Origin: Thermodesulfatator sp.
GTDB lineage: Bacteria > Desulfobacterota > Thermodesulfobacteria > Thermodesulfobacteriales > Thermodesulfobacteriaceae
NCBI GenBank assembly: GCA_027064165.1
Contig: JAMOQE010000002.1
Location: 1 to 64,000, forward strand
Length of the DNA stretch: 64,000 bases
Reading direction: 5' to 3'
This document shows, piece after piece, positions 55,542-64,000 of this stretch. The notes under the pieces were generated by a model. The model was not told where the DNA came from, did not search any database, and was given only the letters and a program-made list of their open reading frames with translations. The number at the start of each line of letters is the position of its first letter. Position 1 is the stretch's first letter. A program made the position numbers and the translations under genes.

Positions 55542-56662
55542 TGAAAACTTTAAAGATTTCTTTAGTGGAAAAGATTCCTCAAAAAGTAAAATGGATTGTT
55601 GAAAGGCTTTCAGCCCATGGATTTACTGCCTATCTTGTAGGAGGCTGCGTTAGAGATCTTCTTCTGGGAATTCCTCCAAAAGACTACGATGTAAGCACTT
55701 CTGCTACTCCAGAAGAAATTCTTGAAATTTTTCCCAGAAGCAGGCTTATAGGCAGAAGGTTTCCCATTGTTCATGTTTATGTGAACAGAAACGAAGTAGT
55801 TGAAGTCTCTACTTTTAGAGGAAGGGAAGAGCTTGACGGTGTAGTTAAAGAAAATTATGGCACACCTCAGGAAGATGCTCAAAGGAGAGATCTTACTATA
55901 AATTCCCTTTTCTACGACATAAAAAATCAACTTGTAATTGATTATACTGGAGGGCTTAAAGATTTAGAAAGAGGGATTATACGGGTTATAGGAGATCCTT
56001 TACTGCGTTTTAAACAGGATCCTGTAAGGATGTTAAGGGCTATTAGGCATGCCTCAAGGCTTTCTTTTGAAATTACTCCTGAGGTCTGGGAGGCCATTTG
56101 TCTGAGAAAGCAATTGATTAAAGGGGTGCCTAAGGAAAGATTACGAGACGAACTTCTTAAAGATATTGAAGGTGGGTATATAAGCTCCTGGTTTTATCTT
56201 TTAAGAAAAAGTCAGCTTATTTATGAAATATATCCATTTTTCAGAAGGCTTGAGAAAAAAGGGTTGATTTCTTACCCTTTGCTTAATAAAATTTTCAAAG
56301 AAATGGAAAGTCTCCCTGCCTCCAGAGAAGAAAAGGTCTGCCTTTTTCTTTATGGATTTCTGGGAGTAATAAAATATAGCCCTTTTCCTGAAGATTGGAG
56401 AAAAACCCCTTCTTTTGATAGAGAAAAGCTACTTAAACTTTTCTGGAGCTTTTTCTTTACTTTTCGCTTTTGCAGGGCTTTTTTTGAAGATGCTATGGAT
56501 ATTTTTAGAGATGCCGTAAAACTGGTTTATCTTCTTTATCATGGCTATTCAGTTTCAAGAAAGTATAAGCGAAAGAAACACTATGCCTCATCTTTGAAAG
56601 TTGCAAAAAGTATTTTAAAATCTTTAAAAAGGGTTGGAGAAAATGGATTTAAAGAACTCTAA
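55541..56662 (+). CDS. tRNA nucleotidyltransferase / poly(A) polymerase family
   Basis: AYLVGGCVRDLLLGIPPKDYDVSTSATPEEI, RRDLTINSLFYD, DPVRMLRAIRHASRLSFEI. Confidence 0.92.
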   Translation: MKTLKISLVEKIPQKVKWIVERLSAHGFTAYLVGGCVRDLLLGIPPKDYDVSTSATPEEILEIFPRSRLIGRRFPIVHVYVNRNEVVEVSTFRGREELDGVVKENYGTPQEDAQRRDLTINSLFYDIKNQLVIDYTGGLKDLERGIIRVIGDPLLRFKQDPVRMLRAIRHASRLSFEITPEVWEAICLRKQLIKGVPKERLRDELLKDIEGGYISSWFYLLRKSQLIYEIYPFFRRLEKKGLISYPLLNKIFKEMESLPASREEKVCLFLYGFLGVIKYSPFPEDWRKTPSFDREKLLKLFWSFFFTFRFCRAFFEDAMDIFRDAVKLVYLLYHGYSVSRKYKRKKHYASSLKVAKSILKSLKRVGENGFKEL

Positions 56663-57380
56663 AGCTTACAACTTTTTAAAGGACACGGATATTTCATATT
56701 TTAAAAAAAGAAAAAAGGAGGTAATAGCACCTGCCCCAGCATTTAAAAGTTATCAAGGATTAAAAAATATTCCTTTAATAAAGGATTTTCAGAAATTACA
56801 GAAATTAGAAAAAACGAAAAGTTTTTTAGAGATACTTCTGAAAAGAAGGAGCAGAAGGAGTTATAATAAAAGAGGACTTGCTCTTGAAGAAATTTCTTAT
56901 CTTATTTTTGCTACTCAGGGTGTTACACTCAAGCGAGGAGATATTCTTTTCAGAACAGCTCCTTCAGCAGGGGCTTTATATCCTGTAGAAACTTATTTAG
57001 TAGTAAATTATTCCAAAGATTTAAAACCAGGTTTATATCATCTTGATTTAAAATCCTGGAGTCTTTGTTTTTTAAAAGAAGGCTTATTTAATAGAGAAAT
57101 AGCAGAGCTTTGTTTGGGACAGGAGTTTTTCTCCTCTGCCAGTGTTGTATTTATATGGAGTGCTGTTTTGAGGAGAACTTTGTCTGTTTATGGAAGCAGA
57201 GGCTTAAGATACATATTTATGGATGTAGCACATATCTGTGAAAATCTTTTGCTTGCAGTGGAATCAATTGGCCTTAAGGCATGCCCTGTTGGGGCTTTTC
57301 TTGATGAGGAACTTACCCAATTCTTAGGACTTGATCCTGAAGAAGAGCCTGTAATTTACCTTGCCTCTGTGGGAACTTAG
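56643..57380 (+). CDS. SagB/ThcOx-type nitroreductase-fold dehydrogenase
   Basis: LLKRRSRRSYNKRGLALEEISYLIFATQGVT, RTAPSAGALYPVETYLVV, GLKACPVGAF. Start refined to ATG 56643. Confidence 0.88.
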   Translation: MDLKNSKAYNFLKDTDISYFKKRKKEVIAPAPAFKSYQGLKNIPLIKDFQKLQKLEKTKSFLEILLKRRSRRSYNKRGLALEEISYLIFATQGVTLKRGDILFRTAPSAGALYPVETYLVVNYSKDLKPGLYHLDLKSWSLCFLKEGLFNREIAELCLGQEFFSSASVVFIWSAVLRRTLSVYGSRGLRYIFMDVAHICENLLLAVESIGLKACPVGAFLDEELTQFLGLDPEEEPVIYLASVGT

Positions 57381-57403
57381 TCCCATTTTTTAGTCCCATT
57401 TTT
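57378..57403. repeat. perfect 13-bp tandem duplication at the convergent gene junction
   Basis: TAGTCCCATTTTT at 57378-57390 and 57391-57403. Confidence 0.9.
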
Positions 57404-58157
57404 CTTTCTCTTTTCGTTTCTGAAACTCCTTCCAGGGTTTTTTCTTTTTCTTTCCCTTTGTTAGCTTTCTGTAAGCTACTTCCTCCTCTTCAAACTCTTC
57501 TGAGTGTTCTGCAAAGCTTTCCATAAAAGGAATTATAGGCTCTTCTCTTTTTGGTAGAGCCTCTTTTGGCCCATACTTTCGCAGAAACTTTTGATCTATA
57601 GCAGGCCCTTTTAGTGCCTCAAAAGGAAGTTCTTCTGCCAGAAAAATTTCGTCTCCAAATTTAAAAAAATTAATCCATTCCGGGAATTTGTGGGGAAAAG
57701 CTTGAATGAGAATGCCACCTTTTACCTTTGCCCAGTTTTCTGCAAGTTCTTTATCTGCAAAAAGCACTATTTTTTTATTGACAGGCCTCCACCATCCTTC
57801 AAGGCTAATCTTCCACCAGATTTTGGGCTTGACAAATGTCCACAGGGTATTAAATTTTAATAGGGTATCCAGGTTAGCCTGTGTTAAAGGAGAATGCATA
57901 GGGTTTTTGGCTTTTACAAGTTTAGAATCTTCTAAAAATTCAAAAAAATCTTTATAATAATAAGAAAAGATTTGTATTAAAGTGTTTATTTTTACTTTTT
58001 TAAATTTTTTGGTAAAAATGAGGACTTGAAAAATTTCCTTTATTTTGAAAAATCCATTATAATCAGGTATTAAACCGAACTCTTCGGGATGATAAGCGAG
58101 AAGATATTTTAAAAACTTGAATAATTTTTTAAATTCCATTGAAGTTATGAAACACAA
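57390..58157 (-). CDS. divergent RNA 2'-phosphotransferase (Tpt1/KptA)-like protein with Lys-rich tail
   Basis: FKKLFKFLKYLLAYHPEEFGLIPDYNGFFKIKEIFQVL resembles the Tpt1 N-lobe; VLFADKELAENWAKVKGGILIQAF...DEIFLAEELPFEAL resembles the C-lobe. Confidence 0.55.
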   Translation of the reverse strand: MCFITSMEFKKLFKFLKYLLAYHPEEFGLIPDYNGFFKIKEIFQVLIFTKKFKKVKINTLIQIFSYYYKDFFEFLEDSKLVKAKNPMHSPLTQANLDTLLKFNTLWTFVKPKIWWKISLEGWWRPVNKKIVLFADKELAENWAKVKGGILIQAFPHKFPEWINFFKFGDEIFLAEELPFEALKGPAIDQKFLRKYGPKEALPKREEPIIPFMESFAEHSEEFEEEEVAYRKLTKGKKKKKPWKEFQKRKEKEKWD

Positions 58158-58217
58158 TATTTATTTTTAAAATATAGCACTTGATAAAAAATAATAAAGG
58201 GGGAGGCGGGTAAAAGT

Positions 58218-59534
58218 ATGGCAAACAAAGAATTGTCTGAAAAAATCGTTCAACTGGGCAAGTCTGGGAAGCTTACTTATGACATGTTGAACAAACTTTT
58301 GCCTGAGGAATACAATGATCCGGACAAAATGGAAGAGCTTTTTGATCTGTTGGAGAGCCATGGTATTGAGCTGAAAGAGCTTGATCCCTATGAAAAGGAA
58401 GATTATCTTGAGAAAAAGGTTCAGGACAAGATGAAGGAGCTTTCCTCCTTTGTAGAAGGAGAGCTTGAGGAAGAGCCTATTTCAGAGCCTGGAAGTGAAG
58501 AGCTTCTTTCTCTATATCTTAAGGAAATGGGAAAATATGATCTCCTTACTCCTGAAAGAGAAGAAGAACTTTCCAAACAGATAAGAGAAGGTTTTGAGGC
58601 AATTGTAAGATTGATTGAGACTACAGAAGTGTATTGTAAGGAAATTCAAGAATTAAAGAATACTCTTGAAGAATGGAGGAAGAGAGATCCCAATCTTAAG
58701 CCCAAGAAAACTTATGTCAATTATCTTGAAAAAACTGTAACTACCTGCCAGAGGAAATATTCCAGAAAAGAAATAAGGGAATTTTGTGAAAAAGTAAAGA
58801 AGTATATTTTTCAGATAGAAAAGGCAAAGGATGAAATGGTAAAGGCCAATCTCAGGCTGGTTGTTTCCATTGCCAAAAAGTATGTGAGGCAGGGGCTTTC
58901 TCTTGCTGATCTAATTCAGGAAGGAAATTTAGGTTTAATGAGAGCCGTTTATAGGTTTGATTACAGAAAGGGAAACAAGTTCAGCACCTATGCCTCCTGG
59001 TGGATAAGACAGTCTATTACCAGGGCTATTCTTGATAAAACAAGAACAATCAGGCTCCCCGTGCACTTTTTGGAGCTTAGAAACCATGTATTCAAGGTGT
59101 TTTATGAACTTTCTAAAGAATTGGGAAGAGAGCCCACTCCTGAGGAGCTGGCTGAGAAAACAGGAGTGCCTTATGAAAAAATTCTCGTAATTTTTGAGAC
59201 ATCAAAAGAGCCTGTTTCTTTAGAAACTCCCATAGGAGATGAAGATAGCACTCTTGGCAATTTTATTGAAAACAAAAAAAGTCCGTCTCCTTATGAAGCC
59301 ACGCGGAAAAAGGATGTTTCAGAAAAGATAAAGAAGTTTCTCTCTACTCTTTCTCCAAGAGAGGAGAAAATTATAAGGATGCGTTTTGGTTTGGGCGAAT
59401 ATGAGGGTTACACTCTTGAGGAAATTGGATATATTTTTAAGGTTTCAAGGGAAAGAATTCGCCAGATAGAGAAAAAGGCCCTTGCCAAAATGAGGCAATT
59501 TGCTCAGAAAGAAAAGTTTGATCCGCGAGATTAA
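58218..59534 (+). CDS. rpoD: RNA polymerase sigma-70 factor, primary/RpoD-like
   Basis: Region 1.1-like N-terminus, DLIQEGNLGLMRAVYRFDYRKGNKFSTYASWWIRQSITRAI, region 4 VSRERIRQIEKKALAKMR. Confidence 0.93.
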   Translation: MANKELSEKIVQLGKSGKLTYDMLNKLLPEEYNDPDKMEELFDLLESHGIELKELDPYEKEDYLEKKVQDKMKELSSFVEGELEEEPISEPGSEELLSLYLKEMGKYDLLTPEREEELSKQIREGFEAIVRLIETTEVYCKEIQELKNTLEEWRKRDPNLKPKKTYVNYLEKTVTTCQRKYSRKEIREFCEKVKKYIFQIEKAKDEMVKANLRLVVSIAKKYVRQGLSLADLIQEGNLGLMRAVYRFDYRKGNKFSTYASWWIRQSITRAILDKTRTIRLPVHFLELRNHVFKVFYELSKELGREPTPEELAEKTGVPYEKILVIFETSKEPVSLETPIGDEDSTLGNFIENKKSPSPYEATRKKDVSEKIKKFLSTLSPREEKIIRMRFGLGEYEGYTLEEIGYIFKVSRERIRQIEKKALAKMRQFAQKEKFDPRD

Positions 59535-61030
59535 AACAGCCCAACCTGCTTGGGCTTTCTGGGTTGTTTTTTAAATTTTTTTATAGGCTCTCCCTTAAAA
59601 AAACGGGAGAGCCCCTTTTTCAAAGTAAAATTAAATACTTTTCTTTCTGTCACTGCACTAAAGAAAAAGCTTTCTTTGGCTCTTGTAATAGCCACATATA
59701 AAAGCCGCCTTTCTTCCTCTTCTGAGGTGTCAGGAAATATTTTTAAAGGCAGGAGCCCTTCTTCAGCCCCTATAAGAAAAACATGTCTGGCTTCAAGGCC
59801 TTTTGAGGCATGAATTGAAAGAAAGTTTACTCCCTCAGTTGCAGGTAAAAGAAAATCCGAAAGGGTTAAAGATTTTAAATAGGCTTTAAATTTATCTTTA
59901 TCTTTTTCTGTTAATTCCCACAAATTTTTTAAAAAGACTCTTATTTTAAAAGGAGCATCTTTTATGTTTTCTTCAATTCCTGAAATTGTAGTCTCAATTT
60001 TGGCTAAAAATTCACAGCAGAGATTATACTTAAGTTCTGCTTCTTCTTCAGGAATGCTTACGGGTATCCCTTCTTCCTGTAAGAATTCTTTTAAGGGATA
60101 AAAAGCCGCTTTTAATCTACTTAATACAAAAATGTCTTTAGGAGCAGTTGAAGCATGTTTTTGTTCTTCCAGGCTAAGCCCGCCAAGGAGTTGTTTTATT
60201 AATTTACAAATTTCTTTCTTTTCTTGGAAAGTGGAATTAAATTGAAAACCCTGAACAGTGCCGCCTTTTTTAAGACTTTTTAAAGGTGGAACAGACCATG
60301 GAGAGCATTTAAATTTTTCAGCAAATTTTAAAATATTTTCAGGGCATCTAAAGCTCAGGCTTAAATGAAGAACTTTGTGACTGGGGCACAGTCTTTTGAC
60401 GGCATTTTTTATAAACTCAAGATTTACGCCTTTGAATCCATAGATACACTGGTTTGGGTCCCCAAAAAAAACAAAATGGGAACCTTGAAAATTTGTCAGA
60501 AAATCCCATATCTCAGGAGACAGATCCTGAAATTCATCAATAACCACATACTTTTGTTGCAAATGTGGAAGAAGAGACTGCGTTTGGTTTAAAAGGAGTT
60601 CAAAGTCAAGCAGGTTATTTTTTAAAAGAAACTCATGGTATGTTTTTAGATTTTGTGGCTGTTTTAAGGGATTTTTTTGTTTGTGAAATAACTTTTTCAA
60701 GATTTCCTTTTTTTCAGCCTCGGTAATAAGGGGAGGAGTCTTACCATGGTAATCTGTCCATAAGTCGTATGCCAATCCGTGGAAGGTGTCAACTTTTATT
60801 TCTGAAAGTCCTTTTTCCTGGGCCTTTTTTTTCAGTTCTTCTGCAATTTTTAAATTATAAGCAAGTAGTAAAATTTCACTTGGCTTTACTTCATTTTCAA
60901 GAAGATGGGTAATTTTGGCAAATAGGGTATAGGTTTTCCCTGTCCCGGGGCCTGCTATAACAAGAAGGTCTCCTGGCTCCTTGAGAATCCTTTTTTGTTC
61001 TTCTGTAAGATTGAGCTCTTTAGCCTTCAC
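59531..61030 (-). CDS. compact UvrD/Rep-family (SF1A) helicase
   Basis: LLVIAGPGTGKTYTLFAKITHLL, VIDEFQDLSPEIWDFL, FFGDPNQCIYGFKG, RRLLYVAITRAKESFFFS; C-terminal PKQVGLF. Confidence 0.9.
   Translation of the reverse strand: MKAKELNLTEEQKRILKEPGDLLVIAGPGTGKTYTLFAKITHLLENEVKPSEILLLAYNLKIAEELKKKAQEKGLSEIKVDTFHGLAYDLWTDYHGKTPPLITEAEKKEILKKLFHKQKNPLKQPQNLKTYHEFLLKNNLLDFELLLNQTQSLLPHLQQKYVVIDEFQDLSPEIWDFLTNFQGSHFVFFGDPNQCIYGFKGVNLEFIKNAVKRLCPSHKVLHLSLSFRCPENILKFAEKFKCSPWSVPPLKSLKKGGTVQGFQFNSTFQEKKEICKLIKQLLGGLSLEEQKHASTAPKDIFVLSRLKAAFYPLKEFLQEEGIPVSIPEEEAELKYNLCCEFLAKIETTISGIEENIKDAPFKIRVFLKNLWELTEKDKDKFKAYLKSLTLSDFLLPATEGVNFLSIHASKGLEARHVFLIGAEEGLLPLKIFPDTSEEEERRLLYVAITRAKESFFFSAVTERKVFNFTLKKGLSRFFKGEPIKKFKKQPRKPKQVGLF
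59538..59556. terminator. bidirectional terminator between sigma factor and helicase genes
   Basis: AGCCCAA-cctgc-TTGGGCT; - strand follows with GTTTTAA, + strand is T-rich downstream. Confidence 0.65.
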
Positions 61031-62813
61031 AGATTACCTGATTGCGCCCCTTTTTCTTGGCAAAATAAAGAAGACTGTCAGCTTTTTTGATAAGGGATTT
61101 GAGACTTTTTTCCCTTTTATTTTGGTTCTTCGTAGAAACAACGCCTGCACTTATCGTCACTTTTATCCTATGACCATCAATTTCAAAAACAGTATTTTCT
61201 ACTGTTTTTCTTAATCTTTCAGCAATTTGACAGGCCTTACTAAGGGTGGTATGGGGTAAAAAAATCAAAAATTCTTCTCCTCCATACCTGATTATTGTGT
61301 CAGTATTCCTTAAGTTTTCTATAAATATTTTAACAATCCTTTTTAACACTTCATCTCCCACAAGATGGCCATATTTATCATTAATTTCTTTAAAATAGTC
61401 CACATCTATAAGAATTATAGAAACAGGAATTTTATAACGAGCAATTTCTTTCTCCAGTTCTTTCAGTTTTATTTCCAGAAAAAACCTGTTATAAGCTCCT
61501 GTAAGCCTATCTTTTACAGCAAGATCATAAAGTTCTTCTTTTTCTTTTTTTAAATTTAGAAATTTCAGTTCTTTTTCCAGGTACCAGGAGAGAATGTGAC
61601 CTAATTTTTCAAAAAGCTTTCTGTTTATTTGAGAAAATTTAAATTTATTCGGCGGGAATACCAGAATAAAAAATCCAATGATATTTTCTTCTATTTTAAG
61701 AGGAAAAATATAGAATTTATAATTGTTAGGATCTTTATTTCTTAAAATTTCAGGGATTACGGTCTTGGGCGTTTTAAATTCTTTATTTTTAAAAGATTTT
61801 TTCAAATTTTTAATCCATTTTAATGACTGAGAATTTTCTATATAAGTCTTCTCTCCAGAAGACTCGTAAAGAATAATCGCATTTTCTTGTAAGGCAATTA
61901 CATAAAAATCCAACAGAGGAATAACAGAGCGAAGACGATGATAAATTTCTTTTAAAATTTGTTTAAAAGATTGATGTTCAAGGAATATATCCATAAGAGC
62001 ATTTAAAAGTTGATTAACCCGGGAAAGATGTAGTAAATCCTGGACTTCTGAGACAAGAAGAAAAATTCCACATTCTATCTTACTGAGTTTTTGTATAAAC
62101 AAAGGAATGAGTTTTTTAGGAATAATATAACCATGTTGTGGTGCTATAAGCTCTAAATCTAAGGACTTTATTTTTTGTATAGCATAAAACAGGGCTTCTT
62201 TGCTTGGCATGTAGTGTTCGTGGAAAAGTTTAATATCTTCAAAATCTTTTTCCTCTTCAGCAAAAAGTTTATTTTGAGAAACCAGGGCTCCGAAAAGGTC
62301 ACTTGAAAAAAGGACCTTTGTTTGAGGATCGTAAGTGCAAATAGCCCCTGCAAAGTGGACATACGGAGTAAAAATAAATTTTAAAACCCTGCCCGAAGGA
62401 AGTTTAAGTTGCCATTTATTTTTTTCTACCAGATAAAATTTACTTTGCCATGCATAATGTTTAAGTAAAACCTGAGTTCTCCAATGAGTTACCACAACTC
62501 TATCTTTTCTTGGGAATTCTTTTTCATAAGTAGAAATACAGGCGGTTATGTCTGGATCCTGGTGATGGCACACAAAATATTTTACATCTTCAGGATTTAT
62601 AAGTTTTTTAATTTTTTCTATTGTTTGAGGATAGGACAGTAGAGATCCTGGATCAAAGAGTACCGAGTTTTCCCCCTCTCTTAATAAATAAGTATGACAT
62701 TGGAATTGATCTCCAGGAAGCCATCCTCCTACCCAGAAAGTATTTTCTGCAATCTCTAAAGGCTCTTTAAATTTCATCAAATTAAATTTAATCTCTTTTA
62801 CCGTAATTTTCAA
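61020..62813 (-). CDS. ODP-like metallo-beta-lactamase (flavodiiron-type di-iron) domain fused to GAF-like region and GGDEF diguanylate cyclase
   Basis: N-terminus VKYFVCHHQDPDITACISTYEKEFP, TPYVHFAGAI, LFSSDLFGA, APQHGYII; C-terminus RNTDTIIRYGGEEFLIFLP. Confidence 0.85.
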   Translation of the reverse strand: MKITVKEIKFNLMKFKEPLEIAENTFWVGGWLPGDQFQCHTYLLREGENSVLFDPGSLLSYPQTIEKIKKLINPEDVKYFVCHHQDPDITACISTYEKEFPRKDRVVVTHWRTQVLLKHYAWQSKFYLVEKNKWQLKLPSGRVLKFIFTPYVHFAGAICTYDPQTKVLFSSDLFGALVSQNKLFAEEEKDFEDIKLFHEHYMPSKEALFYAIQKIKSLDLELIAPQHGYIIPKKLIPLFIQKLSKIECGIFLLVSEVQDLLHLSRVNQLLNALMDIFLEHQSFKQILKEIYHRLRSVIPLLDFYVIALQENAIILYESSGEKTYIENSQSLKWIKNLKKSFKNKEFKTPKTVIPEILRNKDPNNYKFYIFPLKIEENIIGFFILVFPPNKFKFSQINRKLFEKLGHILSWYLEKELKFLNLKKEKEELYDLAVKDRLTGAYNRFFLEIKLKELEKEIARYKIPVSIILIDVDYFKEINDKYGHLVGDEVLKRIVKIFIENLRNTDTIIRYGGEEFLIFLPHTTLSKACQIAERLRKTVENTVFEIDGHRIKVTISAGVVSTKNQNKREKSLKSLIKKADSLLYFAKKKGRNQVICEG

Positions 62814-62853
62814 GTGTAATTTTTAAAAATCTTCTTATTTTTTATTTTAAACT

Positions 62854-64000
62854 CTATGTAAGAAAGTTTTTCTCTTTATTTCTAAAAAATTTTAGCCAGT
62901 GGGTTATAAAATAAATAGAGCCTGTGATTAAAATTTTTTGTTCGCTCTGTGACAGGGCTTTTTTATAAGCTTCTTCGGGATGTTGAAAGAAACTGATTTT
63001 TTTCAATTTCTGAAGATTAATTAAAGCCTTTTTCCACTCTTCAAGCGTTACAATTTTTCGGGGAGAAGTAAATTCACATATATAGACCTGGGAGGCTAAA
63101 TGAAAAAATTTTTCAAGCATTGTCAGAAAATCTTTGTCTCCATAAGGATTGGTAATTCCCATGATTAATATAAATTTACAAAAATTATCTTTTTTTAAGG
63201 AAGTTACAAGAGCCTCTATTCCCTGAGGATTATGGGCAGCATCCAAAATTATCTCTTTGTTTTTAATATAAAATTTTTCGTATCTTCCAGGATTTTTTAC
63301 TTTTTTCAAAGCATCTTTTAAGGCATTTTCGTCAATTTTAAATAAACCCTTATCCTCTAAGACTTCCAGAGTTTTTATAGCACAGGCAAGATTTTTTCCC
63401 TGATAGAATCCCTGTAAGGAAAGGTCCAGTTCTTTAAAAACTTTTTTTCCAAAATAATACCATTTTTTATTTTTTAATTTTATTTGAAAGTCTTTTTTGA
63501 ATAAAAATATAGGCACTTTGCTTTTTTCTGCTTTTGTTCTGAAAACATGTAGAGTTTCTTCTTTTTCTTCTCCGATTACACAGGGAACCCCTCTTTTCAT
63601 AATTCCTGCTTTTTCTCGTGCTATTTTATCCAGGGTATTCCCCAGAAATTTCTGGTGGTCAAATCCAATTGTAGTAATTACAGACACTTCAGGCCACAGG
63701 ACATTGGTAGCATCAAGTCTTCCCCCCATTCCACATTCAATCACTGCAAAATCTACTTTTTCTTCCGCAAAATAAAGAAAGGCAAGGGATGTTGTTACTT
63801 CAAAATAAGTAACTTTGTCCCCTCCGAGGGCTTCTTTTATTCTTCCGAGATAAAAATCCAACTTTTCATCAGAAACAGGAACATCATTAATCAAAAATCT
63901 TTCATTTATCTTTATAAGATGAGGTGAAGTATAAAGCCCCACTTTAAAACCATGTTCTTCAAGGATCTTAGAAATAATACGAGCTGTTGAGCCTTTCCCA
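62854..64000 (-). CDS. folC: folylpolyglutamate/dihydrofolate synthase (N-terminus beyond the window)
   Basis: Reverse frame from the edge reads GKGSTARIISKILEEHGFKVGLYTSPHLIKINERF; VIECGMGGRLDATNV. The 63942 start in the track is an internal GTG (Val). Confidence 0.93.
   Translation of the reverse strand, partial: GKGSTARIISKILEEHGFKVGLYTSPHLIKINERFLINDVPVSDEKLDFYLGRIKEALGGDKVTYFEVTTSLAFLYFAEEKVDFAVIECGMGGRLDATNVLWPEVSVITTIGFDHQKFLGNTLDKIAREKAGIMKRGVPCVIGEEKEETLHVFRTKAEKSKVPIFLFKKDFQIKLKNKKWYYFGKKVFKELDLSLQGFYQGKNLACAIKTLEVLEDKGLFKIDENALKDALKKVKNPGRYEKFYIKNKEIILDAAHNPQGIEALVTSLKKDNFCKFILIMGITNPYGDKDFLTMLEKFFHLASQVYICEFTSPRKIVTLEEWKKALINLQKLKKISFFQHPEEAYKKALSQSEQKILITGSIYFITHWLKFFRNKEKNFLT

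Noticed and set aside
56643-57380. RiPP/TOMM biosynthetic cluster around the SagB-like gene
   Set aside because: No YcaO, precursor peptide, protease or exporter among neighbours.

Overview
The window is a gene-dense, AT-rich bacterial chromosome segment. From its protein flavour I infer a thermophilic, anaerobic, Thermodesulfobacteriota-like organism; taxonomy cannot be proven without a search. I found no rRNA, confident tRNA, CRISPR array, prophage or intact transposase. Most of it is housekeeping: trpS, ligA, ugd, polX, hpt, gyrB, dnaN, fmt, clpB, thiL, ndk, rpsB-tsf-pyrH-frr-uppS-cdsA, ddl, mnmG, cca-like, a sigma-70 factor and folC, plus a complete livKKGFHM-type ABC operon. The parts most worth a second look are: (1) a 21-CXXCH multiheme cytochrome with an embedded EF-hand pair, followed by a cytochrome b; (2) a UvrA paralogue with asymmetrically decayed ATPase sites, downstream of PolX and a CBS/PAS/GAF-GGDEF sensor; (3) an ODP-like (di-iron, flavodiiron-type metallo-beta-lactamase) domain fused to a diguanylate cyclase, next to a compact UvrD-like helicase ending in a clamp-binding-like QVGLF; (4) a structured leader RNA upstream of rpsB; (5) a divergent Tpt1/KptA-like protein lacking the canonical LRH motif; (6) an unlisted 37-aa membrane ORF coupled to hpt and a PIN-domain (VapC-like) remnant next to gyrB; (7) bidirectional hairpins embedded in the 3' codons of convergent genes. 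All calls come from reading the sequence and the supplied ORF track; no database search was run.
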